Below, piece after piece: positions 1 to 6,453 of a DNA stretch of 7,153 nt; position 1 is the stretch's first letter, and every line of letters starts with the position of its first letter. The notes under the pieces were generated by a model, which saw only the letters and a list, made by a program, of their open reading frames with translations, did no database searches and was not told the origin of the DNA. The position numbers and the translations under genes were made by a program. Source of the DNA: an uncultured Oscillospiraceae bacterium (lineage in GTDB: Bacteria > Bacillota > Clostridia > Oscillospirales > Acutalibacteraceae); the NCBI GenBank assembly GCA_902461995.1, contig CABQAA010000104.1, positions 1-7,153 of the forward strand, in the 5' to 3' direction.

Positions 1-1933
1 CACCGCCCTCATAGAACTTGGAAAACATCTCGACGTACTGAAGCCGGATGGTATGCACATACGCCCCCAGGGCGTTGAGTCCGAAATTGATCAGATGCCC
101 CACCGGGAAGATGATCAGCATCATGATAGCCCCGCCGATGCCGCCCCCCAGGATGGTGCCCATCAGGTTGAAGACACTCGCCATGGCGCCGGTGGTCAGG
201 GCCAGGGCCATCAGGCGGGAATAGGACATCAGGTCGCTGATATACCCGGTGGAATCGTAAAGGCTGACCAGTCCCCCCAGTACTTTCATCAGCCCTTTCT
301 TTTTCCGTCCGGCCGTGAGCAGCAGTCCCGCCACCGATGCGATGGTCATCCACATGCCGATCATGGACATGACCGGAGACACATAGCCACCCACCAGCCA
401 CAGGACCACGCCGAGCAGACCCGTCATCCAGAAACCGGTATCAAACACTGCGCCCAGGGGATCCCCGCTCTTCCACTGGAGATAGAACTTGCAGCCCATC
501 CCTGCGAGGATGTGGATAAATCCGAGTCCCAGGCTGAGAATCAGCATCTGCACTGCCTGGGTCATGGGATCCAGCAGCCGGGGCAGATTGACTTCATGCC
601 CGAAGAAAGTGCGGGAGATGATGGGAATCGCATCTCCGAAAAAGCTGCCGAAGGCGAAGCCCCAGGCCATGGTGGAGATGCCGCAGTAGAGAAAGAGCTT
701 GAGATTGCGCCGCAGCCCCGGCTCGGGCCGGCATTTCTTAATCAGCAGCCAGCTGCCCAGAGCCAGCAGCAGGCCGTAACCCGCGTCGGACAGCATCATG
801 CCGAAAAACAAATAATAAAAGAAGCTCATCACCGGCGTGGGGTCGATGTCGCTGGCCAGAGGCAGGGCATACATCTCGGTGATGGCTTCCGCCGGACGGG
901 CGAACGCGTTGTTGTGCAGCTTGACCGGTGCGGTTTCCTCCGTAGCCTCTTCGACCTCCATCAACACAGCAAAGCGCTCTTCCACATGCGTCTTGAGCAG
1001 CGGCAGATCGGGTTCCGGAATATAGCCGGACACGAGGAAGGTGTGCTTTGTATGCCCGAGTTCCCCGATAATCCGGTATTTTTCCGCCCGTATGGTGTAG
1101 TAATCGATGGTATTCTCGATCCGGCGGCGGAAGGCCGCCGCCTCTTCGATGTTTCTGGACAACGCGGCTTCTTCCGCTTCCAGCGTTCGCCGCTTCTCGG
1201 CCAGGCGGTCGATTTCGTCGGACGGCAGCATCCCGTGCTTCGAGGTCCCCGCCGTGGCCGGAGGCCGGGAAAAGCCCATCGAGCGAAGCAGCGGTTCGAG
1301 TCCCGAGGCATCCTCCCGGCGGCAGAGCAGGAACAGGCAGGTCTGTTCCGGCGAAGCAGCCAGCACCTCGACTTCAAAGGCCGCCTCCGGTGCTCTTTCC
1401 TTCAAGGCCTCCCGCAGCCCATCTTCGGTATACGGCGCGGGCAGGACACCGATAAACGCAGTCGTGGTTCGGGTCCCGCGGAAACGGAAGGGCACGTCCA
1501 ACGTCTTCCAGGGTTCCATCTGTTCCAAAGCCGCCCCGAGACGGAGGACTTCGGCCTCGCATTCCGTTCGCCGTTTCTGCCAATCGAGTACCTGGTGGCA
1601 GATGTCCATCACATTGCGGCTGTCCTCCGCCATGTCGGCGAACTCCTGTGCCGTGATTTCCCGACGGCCGGAGAGGCCGGCCAGCAATCCCCGGGATTCC
1701 GGCACCGCTTCGTTCAGGATTCCGAGCGCCCCCGAGGCGACCGCTGCCGCCCGCTCAAAAGAGGCTGTTCCGCTGCGGGTATCCGGCCGCACAAAGCCCT
1801 CCGGCAGCTCAGGGCCGTCCGGCCCCGCAGCCTCGATATCCAGCACGCCCATCCACTGCAGCGTCTCCAACAGCGGCTTGCGGTCGGACCGGTGGGCGAT
1901 CAGCCGGATCCGCATCATACGCATTTTTGCCAA
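1..1933 (-). CDS. ntpI: V-type ATP synthase subunit I (3' end cut by window edge)
   Basis: This is the large membrane stator subunit (yeast Vph1 'a' type) of a V/A-type ATPase. It forms the proton or sodium half-channels against the K ring and anchors the peripheral stalks. The frame is open from 1933 to the window edge, about 644 codons. Residue numbers here count from the ATG at 1924. Residues 1-355 are a soluble domain with coiled-coil stretches (about 235-275). The membrane part starts near 365 with SFFYYLFFGMMLSDAGYGL. The channel motif SYSRLMALAL at 567-576 holds the essential arginine R570. The late motif GHLINFGLNALGAYVHTIRL (609-628) is followed by QYVEMFSKFYEGG, the usual near-terminal signature, so only about 15-20 residues are probably missing. 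A TTG start at 1933 gives MAKMRMMRIRLIAH, the same length as the usual family N-terminus, and lies 10 bases after GGAGG. The ATG at 1924 is the alternative. It follows the stalk subunit gene on the same strand. The family call is secure; the exact start is not. Confidence 0.96.
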   Translation of the reverse strand, partial: MAKMRMMRIRLIAHRSDRKPLLETLQWMGVLDIEAAGPDGPELPEGFVRPDTRSGTASFERAAAVASGALGILNEAVPESRGLLAGLSGRREITAQEFADMAEDSRNVMDICHQVLDWQKRRTECEAEVLRLGAALEQMEPWKTLDVPFRFRGTRTTTAFIGVLPAPYTEDGLREALKERAPEAAFEVEVLAASPEQTCLFLLCRREDASGLEPLLRSMGFSRPPATAGTSKHGMLPSDEIDRLAEKRRTLEAEEAALSRNIEEAAAFRRRIENTIDYYTIRAEKYRIIGELGHTKHTFLVSGYIPEPDLPLLKTHVEERFAVLMEVEEATEETAPVKLHNNAFARPAEAITEMYALPLASDIDPTPVMSFFYYLFFGMMLSDAGYGLLLALGSWLLIKKCRPEPGLRRNLKLFLYCGISTMAWGFAFGSFFGDAIPIISRTFFGHEVNLPRLLDPMTQAVQMLILSLGLGFIHILAGMGCKFYLQWKSGDPLGAVFDTGFWMTGLLGVVLWLVGGYVSPVMSMIGMWMTIASVAGLLLTAGRKKKGLMKVLGGLVSLYDSTGYISDLMSYSRLMALALTTGAMASVFNLMGTILGGGIGGAIMMLIIFPVGHLINFGLNALGAYVHTIRLQYVEMFSKFYEGG

Positions 1934-1980
1934 TACTCCAACACCTCCAACAGGCCCCAAACCATGGGCAGTCAAATTCC

Positions 1981-2005
1981 GCCAACAGAAGCGCCTGTGT
2001 GTGGC
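1981..2005 (-). other. possible small hairpin in the ahaH-ntpI gap
   Basis: The 108-base gap between the stalk subunit stop and the subunit I start holds a possible stem. GCCA and ACAG on one arm, separated by a 3-base bulge, pair with CTGT and TGGC on the other across the 6-base loop GCGCTT (minus strand sense). No T run follows, so it is not an intrinsic terminator. It could stabilise or process the mRNA, or simply be chance. Apart from this and the GGAGG before subunit I, I see nothing else in the gap. Confidence 0.25.
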
Positions 2006-2041
2006 ACTCTGTCGCAGGCAGTATTCACCAAGGGCATGCCT

Positions 2042-2371
2042 TTATTCCGCGTATCCGTCCAGCCCTGTCAGACAGGCCGCCGCCGCTTTAAGGGCGCTCT
2101 CCTGCCGGACGGCCGCCGTCTGCGCGAGAACCGATGCCGCTTCGCCTGCTTCCTGCTGCGCCTCGGCACGAATCGCATTTGCCTCGGTCTCGGCTGCGGC
2201 GAGCGCCTTCCGGCGTTCTTCCGCCAGACTGGCAGCCGCGTCTTTTTGCAGGGCATTCGCCTGATCGGCGGCATCCCGCAGGATGGCGCCGGCCCGTTCC
2301 GTTGCCTGCTGTACCACCTGTTCCGCCTGCTTTTCCGCCTCACGGATTTGTTCCACCATCGATAGAGCCAT
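2042..2371 (-). CDS. ahaH: V-type ATP synthase peripheral-stalk subunit (AhaH/NtpF/G type)
   Basis: A 109-residue protein rich in Ala, Glu, Gln and Lys, with no membrane segment and heptad-like spacing over nearly its whole length, so a single long coiled coil. It starts MALSMVEQIREAEKQAEQVV, which matches the N-terminus typical of archaeal AhaH, Thermus G and Enterococcus NtpF. In the complex it pairs with subunit E to form the peripheral stalks linking the catalytic head to subunit I. Its position immediately upstream of subunit I, first in the operon, is the usual arrangement and supports the call beyond sequence composition. The ATG at 2371 follows GGTGA at 5 bases, within AAGGCCGGTGA. 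An internal ATG at codon 5 lacks a ribosome binding site and would lose the conserved start. The gene names differ by organism: ahaH, ntpF and atpG/H-like labels are all used. Confidence 0.9.
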   Translation of the reverse strand: MALSMVEQIREAEKQAEQVVQQATERAGAILRDAADQANALQKDAAASLAEERRKALAAAETEANAIRAEAQQEAGEAASVLAQTAAVRQESALKAAAACLTGLDGYAE

Positions 2372-2447
2372 GTTTTCACCGGCCTTTTATCGGGTCTCGG
2401 GCGGATGGCTGCGTCCGTCCGGCTCCCGTTCGTTAACAGATGTTTCC

Positions 2448-2476
2448 ATTTTAGCACAAACCGCCCATACCCTCAA
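2448..2476 (-). promoter_or_regulatory. sigma-A-type promoter for the V-ATPase operon
   Basis: On the minus strand TTGAGG (2476-2471) serves as the -35 box and TAAAAT (2453-2448) as the -10 box, separated by exactly 17 bases. TGC immediately before the -10 box makes it an extended -10. Transcription would begin near 2441, leaving a leader of about 70 bases before the ATG at 2371. The call rests on match to consensus and placement only. Confidence 0.7.
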
Positions 2477-2555
2477 CTGTTTTTTACTATGCCCAGCTCG
2501 TGCATCTTCATGAATTTTCCCCGTTATTTTATCACATTTGACCAGGATCCCAGGG

Positions 2556-2584
2556 TGGCAAAGCCGCTTTTTATGTGGTATACT
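2556..2584 (+). promoter_or_regulatory. probable extended -10 promoter for the CotH operon
   Basis: TGGTATACT gives an extended -10 element (TGn plus TATACT at 2579-2584, five of six consensus bases). Seventeen bases upstream is TGGCAA (2556-2561), a poor -35 box, which fits an extended -10 promoter. A better -35 look-alike, TTGACC at 2538-2543, is 35 bases from the -10 and cannot pair with it. Transcription would start near 2591, giving a leader of about 208 bases before the CotH gene. It stands back to back with the ATPase promoter, about 80 bases between the two -35 regions. Confidence 0.5.
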
Positions 2585-2603
2585 GGACACAAATGCCGTG
2601 TGC

Positions 2604-2667
2604 GTTCAACAAATACGGAGGGGGTTCGCCCTCTTTTCCGCAAAATTTGTCGAATCCGTCTTTTTTT
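2604..2667 (+). terminator. leader stem-loop followed by T7: attenuator or short-RNA terminator
   Basis: Three nested helices form one hairpin. The base is 2605-2614 (TTCAACAAAT) with 2645-2654 (ATTTGTCGAA), nine of ten positions paired, plus a possible G2604-T2655 wobble. The middle is CGGA 2616-2619 with TCCG 2637-2640. The top is GGGGG 2620-2624 with CCCTC 2629-2633, including one G-T pair, closed by a TTCG tetraloop. After the stem come six bases and then seven Ts (2661-2667). The T run exists only in the plus sense and no plus-strand gene lies upstream, so it would act on transcripts from the promoter at 2556-2584. That makes it a leader attenuator for the CotH operon or the end of a roughly 77-base RNA. 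The gap between stem and T run is longer than in a textbook terminator. Confidence 0.5.
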
Positions 2668-2670
2668 CGC

Positions 2671-2694
2671 CGGGGTATCCCCGCTCCGCTTTTT
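2671..2694 (+). terminator. second small leader hairpin with T run
   Basis: CGGGG (2671-2675) and CCCCG (2679-2683) are a perfect 5-base inverted repeat around a TAT loop. A T5 run (2690-2694) follows after six bases. The stem is short and the T run is offset, so termination would be weak. It may form part of one structured leader with the larger hairpin just upstream. Confidence 0.3.
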
Positions 2695-2726
2695 CATCAT
2701 ACGGCGCGTGGATACGGCATACCATA

Positions 2727-2743
2727 GGACAGGCGGCCTGTCC
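2727..2743 (+). promoter_or_regulatory. perfect inverted repeat in CotH leader, candidate operator or RNA hairpin
   Basis: GGACAGGC, one central G, then GCCTGTCC is a perfect 8-1-8 dyad, 55 bases before the CotH start codon. As DNA it has the size and symmetry of a dimeric repressor site. As RNA it would form a 6 to 7 base-pair stem with a very small loop, too far from the ribosome binding site (2784-2790) to mask it directly. No T run directly follows it. The function is unknown. Confidence 0.4.
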
Positions 2744-2783
2744 CGTCATCGTTTTGCCCGCCCAGCGCCGATTATCCATTCGC

Positions 2784-2790
2784 AAAGGAG
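2784..2790 (+). promoter_or_regulatory. ribosome binding site fixing the CotH start
   Basis: AAAGGAG sits 8 bases before the ATG at 2799. The reading frame is open upstream to 2538, but that extension has no ribosome binding site, reads through the leader hairpins and would bury the hydrophobic N-terminal anchor. This site therefore decides in favour of 2799. Confidence 0.9.
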
Positions 2791-2798
2791 ATGCCGTC

Positions 2799-5738
2799 AT
2801 GTCCACTTCCAAAACGCCTTCCCGCGGCCGACTGGCTCTTATTGCCGCATCACTGGCCGGTCTGGTTCTGCTGTTCGTGCTGGGCTCGGTTTTTTCTTCC
2901 GGCCGGGTGATCGAAACGGGCGGAACGCTCCTTCAAGCTCGGATGGAAATTTCGGAATACATGACCAGCAACAGCGCCGCCTATCCGGATGAAAACGGCC
3001 TGTTCAGCGACTGGGTAGAACTGCACAATACGACAAATGGCCGGATCTCTCTCGGCGGATGGGCCCTGACCGACGGCAACACCACCTGGCTGCTCCCGTC
3101 CCGTACCCTGGATGCCGGTGAGTATCTGGTTGTTTTCTGTGATGGGGACGGCAAGGATATGCTGCACGCGAGTTTCCGGCTGAAAGCGGCCGGCGGGGAA
3201 ACCCTTTCCCTTAAAGATGCCTCGGGCAAGGTGGAAGATTCCACCGTCACTATCCAGCTGCAGACGAACGTTTCGGCCGTGCGGACGGAGGCCGGATTCG
3301 TTGAATCGGCCCACAGCACCCCCGGATATCCCAATACCGACGAAGGCTATGCCGCCTATCTCGCCACCAGGACCGGGCCGGCCGGCGCCATTGTTCTCAA
3401 TGAAATCATGGCCAAAAACACCGTTACCCTCCCCGACGGCGACGGGATGTATCCCGACTATATCGAAGTGCTCAACCGTTCGGATGAACCGGTGTCCCTG
3501 CAGGGCTACGGCCTGACCGACGATCCGGACGAACCTCTGAAATGGCGGTTCCCCGCCCGGACCCTCGCCCCGGGGGAAACCGCATTGGTTTTTGCCTCAG
3601 ACAAGGGACATTCCGCCAATCCGGACGAGCTGCACGCGCCCTTCCGTATCAACCGGTCGAGCGATACCATTCTTCTCTCCACGCCGGCCGGGGTGCTGAC
3701 CGACCGGGTGGAAATCAACGGCCTGGCTGCGGACACGGCGCTTCTCCGCAGCGGGGACGATGTCTGGTCGGTCGGGGATCCGTCTCCCGGGCAGCCCAAC
3801 ACCGAGGAGGGGGCACTCGCCTATGCGGCGTCTCTGGACGCGCTGCGGTCCGGCCCCATCCGGATATCGGAAGTCATGTCCCGCAACACCCGCTATGGTG
3901 CCATCGACCGCAGCGACTGGGTGGAACTGCAAAACGTCTCGGATGCCCCGGTCAGCCTTAGCGGTCTCTTTCTGACCGATGATCCGGAGCTGCCCGGTCT
4001 CTTTCCCCTGCCCGACGTCACCCTGCCGGCCGGCGATCATCTGGTGTTTTACTGCAATGAAGCCAATCTCCCGAACGCCCGCAACCGCCAAACGAATTTT
4101 GAGCTGAACGGGGATGGCGCAGTCTATCTCTACGACGGCGACGGACGGCTGCGGGACGGTGTTTCGTATACCGGCCTGCCCATGAACGTCAGCCGCGGCC
4201 GGATGGAGGGGGAACCCGGTCTCTTCTACTTCTCCTCCCCCACCCCCGGCGCCGCCAACACAGGCGGGCTGCGCCGTCTCGCCTCCGCTCCCAGGGCTGC
4301 CACGCCCGCGGGGGTCTATGCGGCGGGGCCGCTCGAAGTCACCCTGCTCGGGGACAATCTGGTTTATACCACGGACGGTACGGTGCCCACCGCCTCGAGC
4401 AGCCGCTATACCGGTCCCGTCATCCTTGAAAAAACAGCAGCTCTGCGGGTGGTATCTCTGGAATCCGGCGCGGTGCCGAGTGCCTGCTCCACTTTTTCCT
4501 ATATTATAGGGGAAAACCACACGCTGGACGTCGTCAGCGTCACCTCGGATCCGGACGGTTTATTCAGCCATGACAAAGGCATTCTCGTCCTCGGCAAGGG
4601 ATCGGACACCTATCCGTACAACGGCGCCAACTTTTTTCAGGACTGGGAACGGTTCGCCCATGTCGAGCTGCTCTCGAAGGACGGCCCAGGCGGGAGCGAC
4701 ACGGGTTTCTCGGTCGACTGCGGCCTCAAGGTGTTCGGCGGCATGTCCCGCATCTATGAAAAAAAGTCCCTCGCCCTGAATTTCCGGGACTGCTACGGCG
4801 CTTCCCATCTCGATTATCCGGTTTTTGATACGCGGGACTTTGAAGAGTATGACAATCTCATCTTGCGCACCTCGGGCCAGGATCGCCTGCTCACCGTGAT
4901 GAAAGACGCCATGTTCACCAGCGTTCTCGATGACGCGGGCGTCGGCTTCGTCCAGGCCTTCCGGTCGGTTGTGATGTACCTAAACGGCGAATATTACGGT
5001 GTCCGGTACATCCGGGAACGCCTCAACGCCGACTATGTCGCCGCCCACTGCGGGGTGTCGGCCGACACCGTGGACCTGCTGCAGGGAAATAAAACCGTGA
5101 ATGCGGGCAGCGACGCGGCGTATCTCGAGCTGCTCGAGTATGTCAAGACCCACGATATGTCGAAACCCGAGCATTATGCGTTTGTCACCGAACGGATGAA
5201 CGTCGAGAGTTACTGTGATTATTTGATCAGCGAAGCCTACTGCGGCAATCAGGACAGCGGCAACATCCGCTTTTTCCGCTCGCCCGATTACGACGGCGGG
5301 CGCTTCCACTGGATCGTATACGACGTAGATCTGGGATTCCAAAAAGCCGCGGATCCTTTCGGTTTTTACCATATACTGAATCCGGCCGGCACCGGCGCCG
5401 GTCACAGCCTGAGTACCGCCCTCGTCAACCGGCTGCTTGTAAATGCCGACTTCCGGGCCACCTTTATCGAGCGTATGGCCTATCTGATGCAAAACGTCTT
5501 TACCCCGGACAACGTGATCGCGCATATCGACCGGTTTGAAGAGCGGATCCGGCCGGAGATCGGGCGGGATCTCGACAAATGGGGCGGTTCCTCCAGCAGC
5601 TGGCCAGCGCGGGTGGAGGGGCTGCGTGCCTTCGTGCGGGGCCGTCAGGCGACGCTCGAAAAAGAAGTGCGCACAAGCGGACCGCTGCGCTCTATTCTCG
5701 CCCTGACCGACGAGGAAATCACGGCCGTTTTCGGCTGA
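2799..5738 (+). CDS. CotH kinase family surface protein with three lamin-tail domains
   Basis: A 979-residue protein. Residues 1-10 are basic and 11-32 hydrophobic, with no clear cleavage motif, so it is probably an uncleaved signal anchor displaying the rest outside the cell. Three lamin-tail domains follow (about 48-180, 196-338, 353-487), then a chitobiase C-terminal-like module (about 500-568, hallmark YTTDGTVP at 523-530), then a CotH kinase domain (about 571-950). CotH signatures include KKSLALNF (655-662), NLILRTSGQD (686-695), YLNGEYYGVRYIRERLN (727-743), NQDSGNIRFF (817-826) and WIVYDVDLGF (838-847). The last holds the acidic pair D842 and D844, expected to bind the metal-nucleotide. 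CotH of Bacillus is an atypical protein kinase of spore-coat proteins; in non-spore surface proteins like this the substrate is unknown. Lamin-tail and chitobiase-like modules suggest surface or glycan attachment. It is the first gene of an operon with VTC and DUF4956. I leave out a gene symbol because this is not the spore-coat cotH. Confidence 0.93.
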   Translation: MSTSKTPSRGRLALIAASLAGLVLLFVLGSVFSSGRVIETGGTLLQARMEISEYMTSNSAAYPDENGLFSDWVELHNTTNGRISLGGWALTDGNTTWLLPSRTLDAGEYLVVFCDGDGKDMLHASFRLKAAGGETLSLKDASGKVEDSTVTIQLQTNVSAVRTEAGFVESAHSTPGYPNTDEGYAAYLATRTGPAGAIVLNEIMAKNTVTLPDGDGMYPDYIEVLNRSDEPVSLQGYGLTDDPDEPLKWRFPARTLAPGETALVFASDKGHSANPDELHAPFRINRSSDTILLSTPAGVLTDRVEINGLAADTALLRSGDDVWSVGDPSPGQPNTEEGALAYAASLDALRSGPIRISEVMSRNTRYGAIDRSDWVELQNVSDAPVSLSGLFLTDDPELPGLFPLPDVTLPAGDHLVFYCNEANLPNARNRQTNFELNGDGAVYLYDGDGRLRDGVSYTGLPMNVSRGRMEGEPGLFYFSSPTPGAANTGGLRRLASAPRAATPAGVYAAGPLEVTLLGDNLVYTTDGTVPTASSSRYTGPVILEKTAALRVVSLESGAVPSACSTFSYIIGENHTLDVVSVTSDPDGLFSHDKGILVLGKGSDTYPYNGANFFQDWERFAHVELLSKDGPGGSDTGFSVDCGLKVFGGMSRIYEKKSLALNFRDCYGASHLDYPVFDTRDFEEYDNLILRTSGQDRLLTVMKDAMFTSVLDDAGVGFVQAFRSVVMYLNGEYYGVRYIRERLNADYVAAHCGVSADTVDLLQGNKTVNAGSDAAYLELLEYVKTHDMSKPEHYAFVTERMNVESYCDYLISEAYCGNQDSGNIRFFRSPDYDGGRFHWIVYDVDLGFQKAADPFGFYHILNPAGTGAGHSLSTALVNRLLVNADFRATFIERMAYLMQNVFTPDNVIAHIDRFEERIRPEIGRDLDKWGGSSSSWPARVEGLRAFVRGRQATLEKEVRTSGPLRSILALTDEEITAVFG
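2940..4259 (+). repeat. three tandem lamin-tail domain modules within the CotH protein
   Basis: Three units of about 135-145 residues share a pattern at protein level. Each begins with an (I/N)E-M-(S/A)-x-N type strand, then a WVEL-N or YIEVLN strand, an SL-G-x-x-LTD turn, and a TL-x-(A/P)-G-(E/D) strand before an LVF element. The units end in STPGYPNT, PSPGQPNT and PTPGAANT. The first two are followed by a similar EGYAAYLATRTG or EGALAYAASLDA linker. The copies have diverged too far to be obvious at DNA level, so the duplications are old. Confidence 0.85.
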
Positions 5739-5744
5739 GGAGGG
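5738..5744 (+). promoter_or_regulatory. ribosome binding site supporting the TTG start of the VTC gene
   Basis: AGGAGGG begins on the last base of the CotH stop codon and lies about 6-7 bases before the TTG at 5751. The next in-frame ATG is codon 19, which would remove the conserved RHEEKFFIS opening of the domain. The TTG is therefore the likely start, and translation of the two genes is probably coupled. Confidence 0.85.
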
Positions 5745-5750
5745 ATTTGG

Positions 5751-6425
5751 TTGGACGGTTTCCGGCATGAGGAAAAATTCTTTATCAGCACCGCCGGTGC
5801 CCGGATGCTGCAGGGCCGTCTGCGTGCGAGCCTGTCGAAGGACGGCCACGCCGGCGGGGACGGCCGCTATTTTATCCGAAGCCTTTATTTCGACGACTAT
5901 CTCCAAAGCGGTCTGTTCGATAAAATCGAAGGCGTGGAAAAACGGGAGAAATTCCGCATCCGCTTCTATGACATGGATGACCGCTTCATCCGTCTGGAAC
6001 TCAAACAGAAAATTGGCTCCTTGACCCGGAAGAAAAGCGCGCCCTTAACGCGGGAACAGGCCGACGCCATTCTCGCGGGCGACATCTGGGCGCTGTGGAA
6101 CAGCGAAGACCCCCTACTGCGGAATTTTTACCTCAAATGCCGCACCCGCCTGCTCCGCCCGTCCGTGATCGTCGATTACACGAGAGAGGCGTATGTATTC
6201 CGGGACGTGCGGATCACGCTGGACAGCGGACTGCATTCGGGGCAGTACCGCACCGACCTGTTCAGTCCTGAACCCTTCACCCTGCCTGTGCTGCCGGGGG
6301 ACCGCCTGGTTCTCGAGGTGAAGTACGACGACGCCCTGCCCTATACGGTCCGGCAGCTGTTGCGGCCCCTGTCCGCATCTCGCTGCGCTATATCCAAGTA
6401 CGAGCTTTGCCGCGGCCTGCAGTGA
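5751..6425 (+). CDS. VTC domain polyphosphate polymerase-like protein
   Basis: A 224-residue soluble protein that is almost entirely one VTC domain, the tunnel-shaped fold whose yeast member Vtc4 polymerises polyphosphate from ATP. The basic residues and glutamates expected to line the tunnel are visible in order: RHEEKFFI (5-12), RSLYFDD (43-49), EKFRIRFYD (66-74, giving K67, R69, R71), RLELKQK (81-87, giving E83, K85, K87), RKK (93-95), VDYTREAYVF (141-150, giving R145), LVLEVKYD (186-193, giving E189, K191) and ISKYELCRG (214-222, giving K216). There is no SPX regulatory domain and no membrane segment, unlike the yeast subunits. It starts with TTG behind a strong ribosome binding site, 12 bases after the CotH stop. 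It probably works at the cytoplasmic membrane face with the DUF4956 product of the next gene. Activity is inferred from the family; bacterial members of this cluster are little studied, and a different nucleotide-derived product is possible. Confidence 0.92.
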   Translation: MDGFRHEEKFFISTAGARMLQGRLRASLSKDGHAGGDGRYFIRSLYFDDYLQSGLFDKIEGVEKREKFRIRFYDMDDRFIRLELKQKIGSLTRKKSAPLTREQADAILAGDIWALWNSEDPLLRNFYLKCRTRLLRPSVIVDYTREAYVFRDVRITLDSGLHSGQYRTDLFSPEPFTLPVLPGDRLVLEVKYDDALPYTVRQLLRPLSASRCAISKYELCRGLQ

Positions 6426-6453
6426 CCCGGCTTACGAATAAGGAGGAAATTCC

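Noticed and set aside
53..2365. A 770-codon open frame on the plus strand across both V-ATPase genes.
   Set aside because: It is antisense to two clear family members. Its translation is His, Gln, Arg and Pro rich with no domain pattern, and it has no ribosome binding site. It is a by-product of the high GC third-position bias of the real genes.
2538..2584. TTGACC at 2538 paired with TATACT at 2579 as a classic promoter.
   Set aside because: The spacing is 35 bases, about twice what a sigma-A promoter allows. The extended -10 alone is the better reading.
2593..2727. A 44-codon open frame starting with ATG just after the predicted CotH promoter, a possible leader peptide.
   Set aside because: There is no ribosome binding site, the composition is Pro, Phe and Gly rich without any attenuation-type codon run, and the DNA is better explained by the hairpin and T run. 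A leaderless start cannot be excluded.
2538..2798. An 87-codon N-terminal extension of the CotH protein in the same open frame.
   Set aside because: It has no ribosome binding site, reads through the promoter and hairpins, and would place the hydrophobic anchor internally. The ATG at 2799 has an ideal site.
4980..5906. A 308-codon open frame on the minus strand under the CotH domain.
   Set aside because: It is antisense to the conserved CotH kinase signatures and has no supporting motif or start site. The similar 307-codon frame at 3597-4520 is rejected for the same reason.
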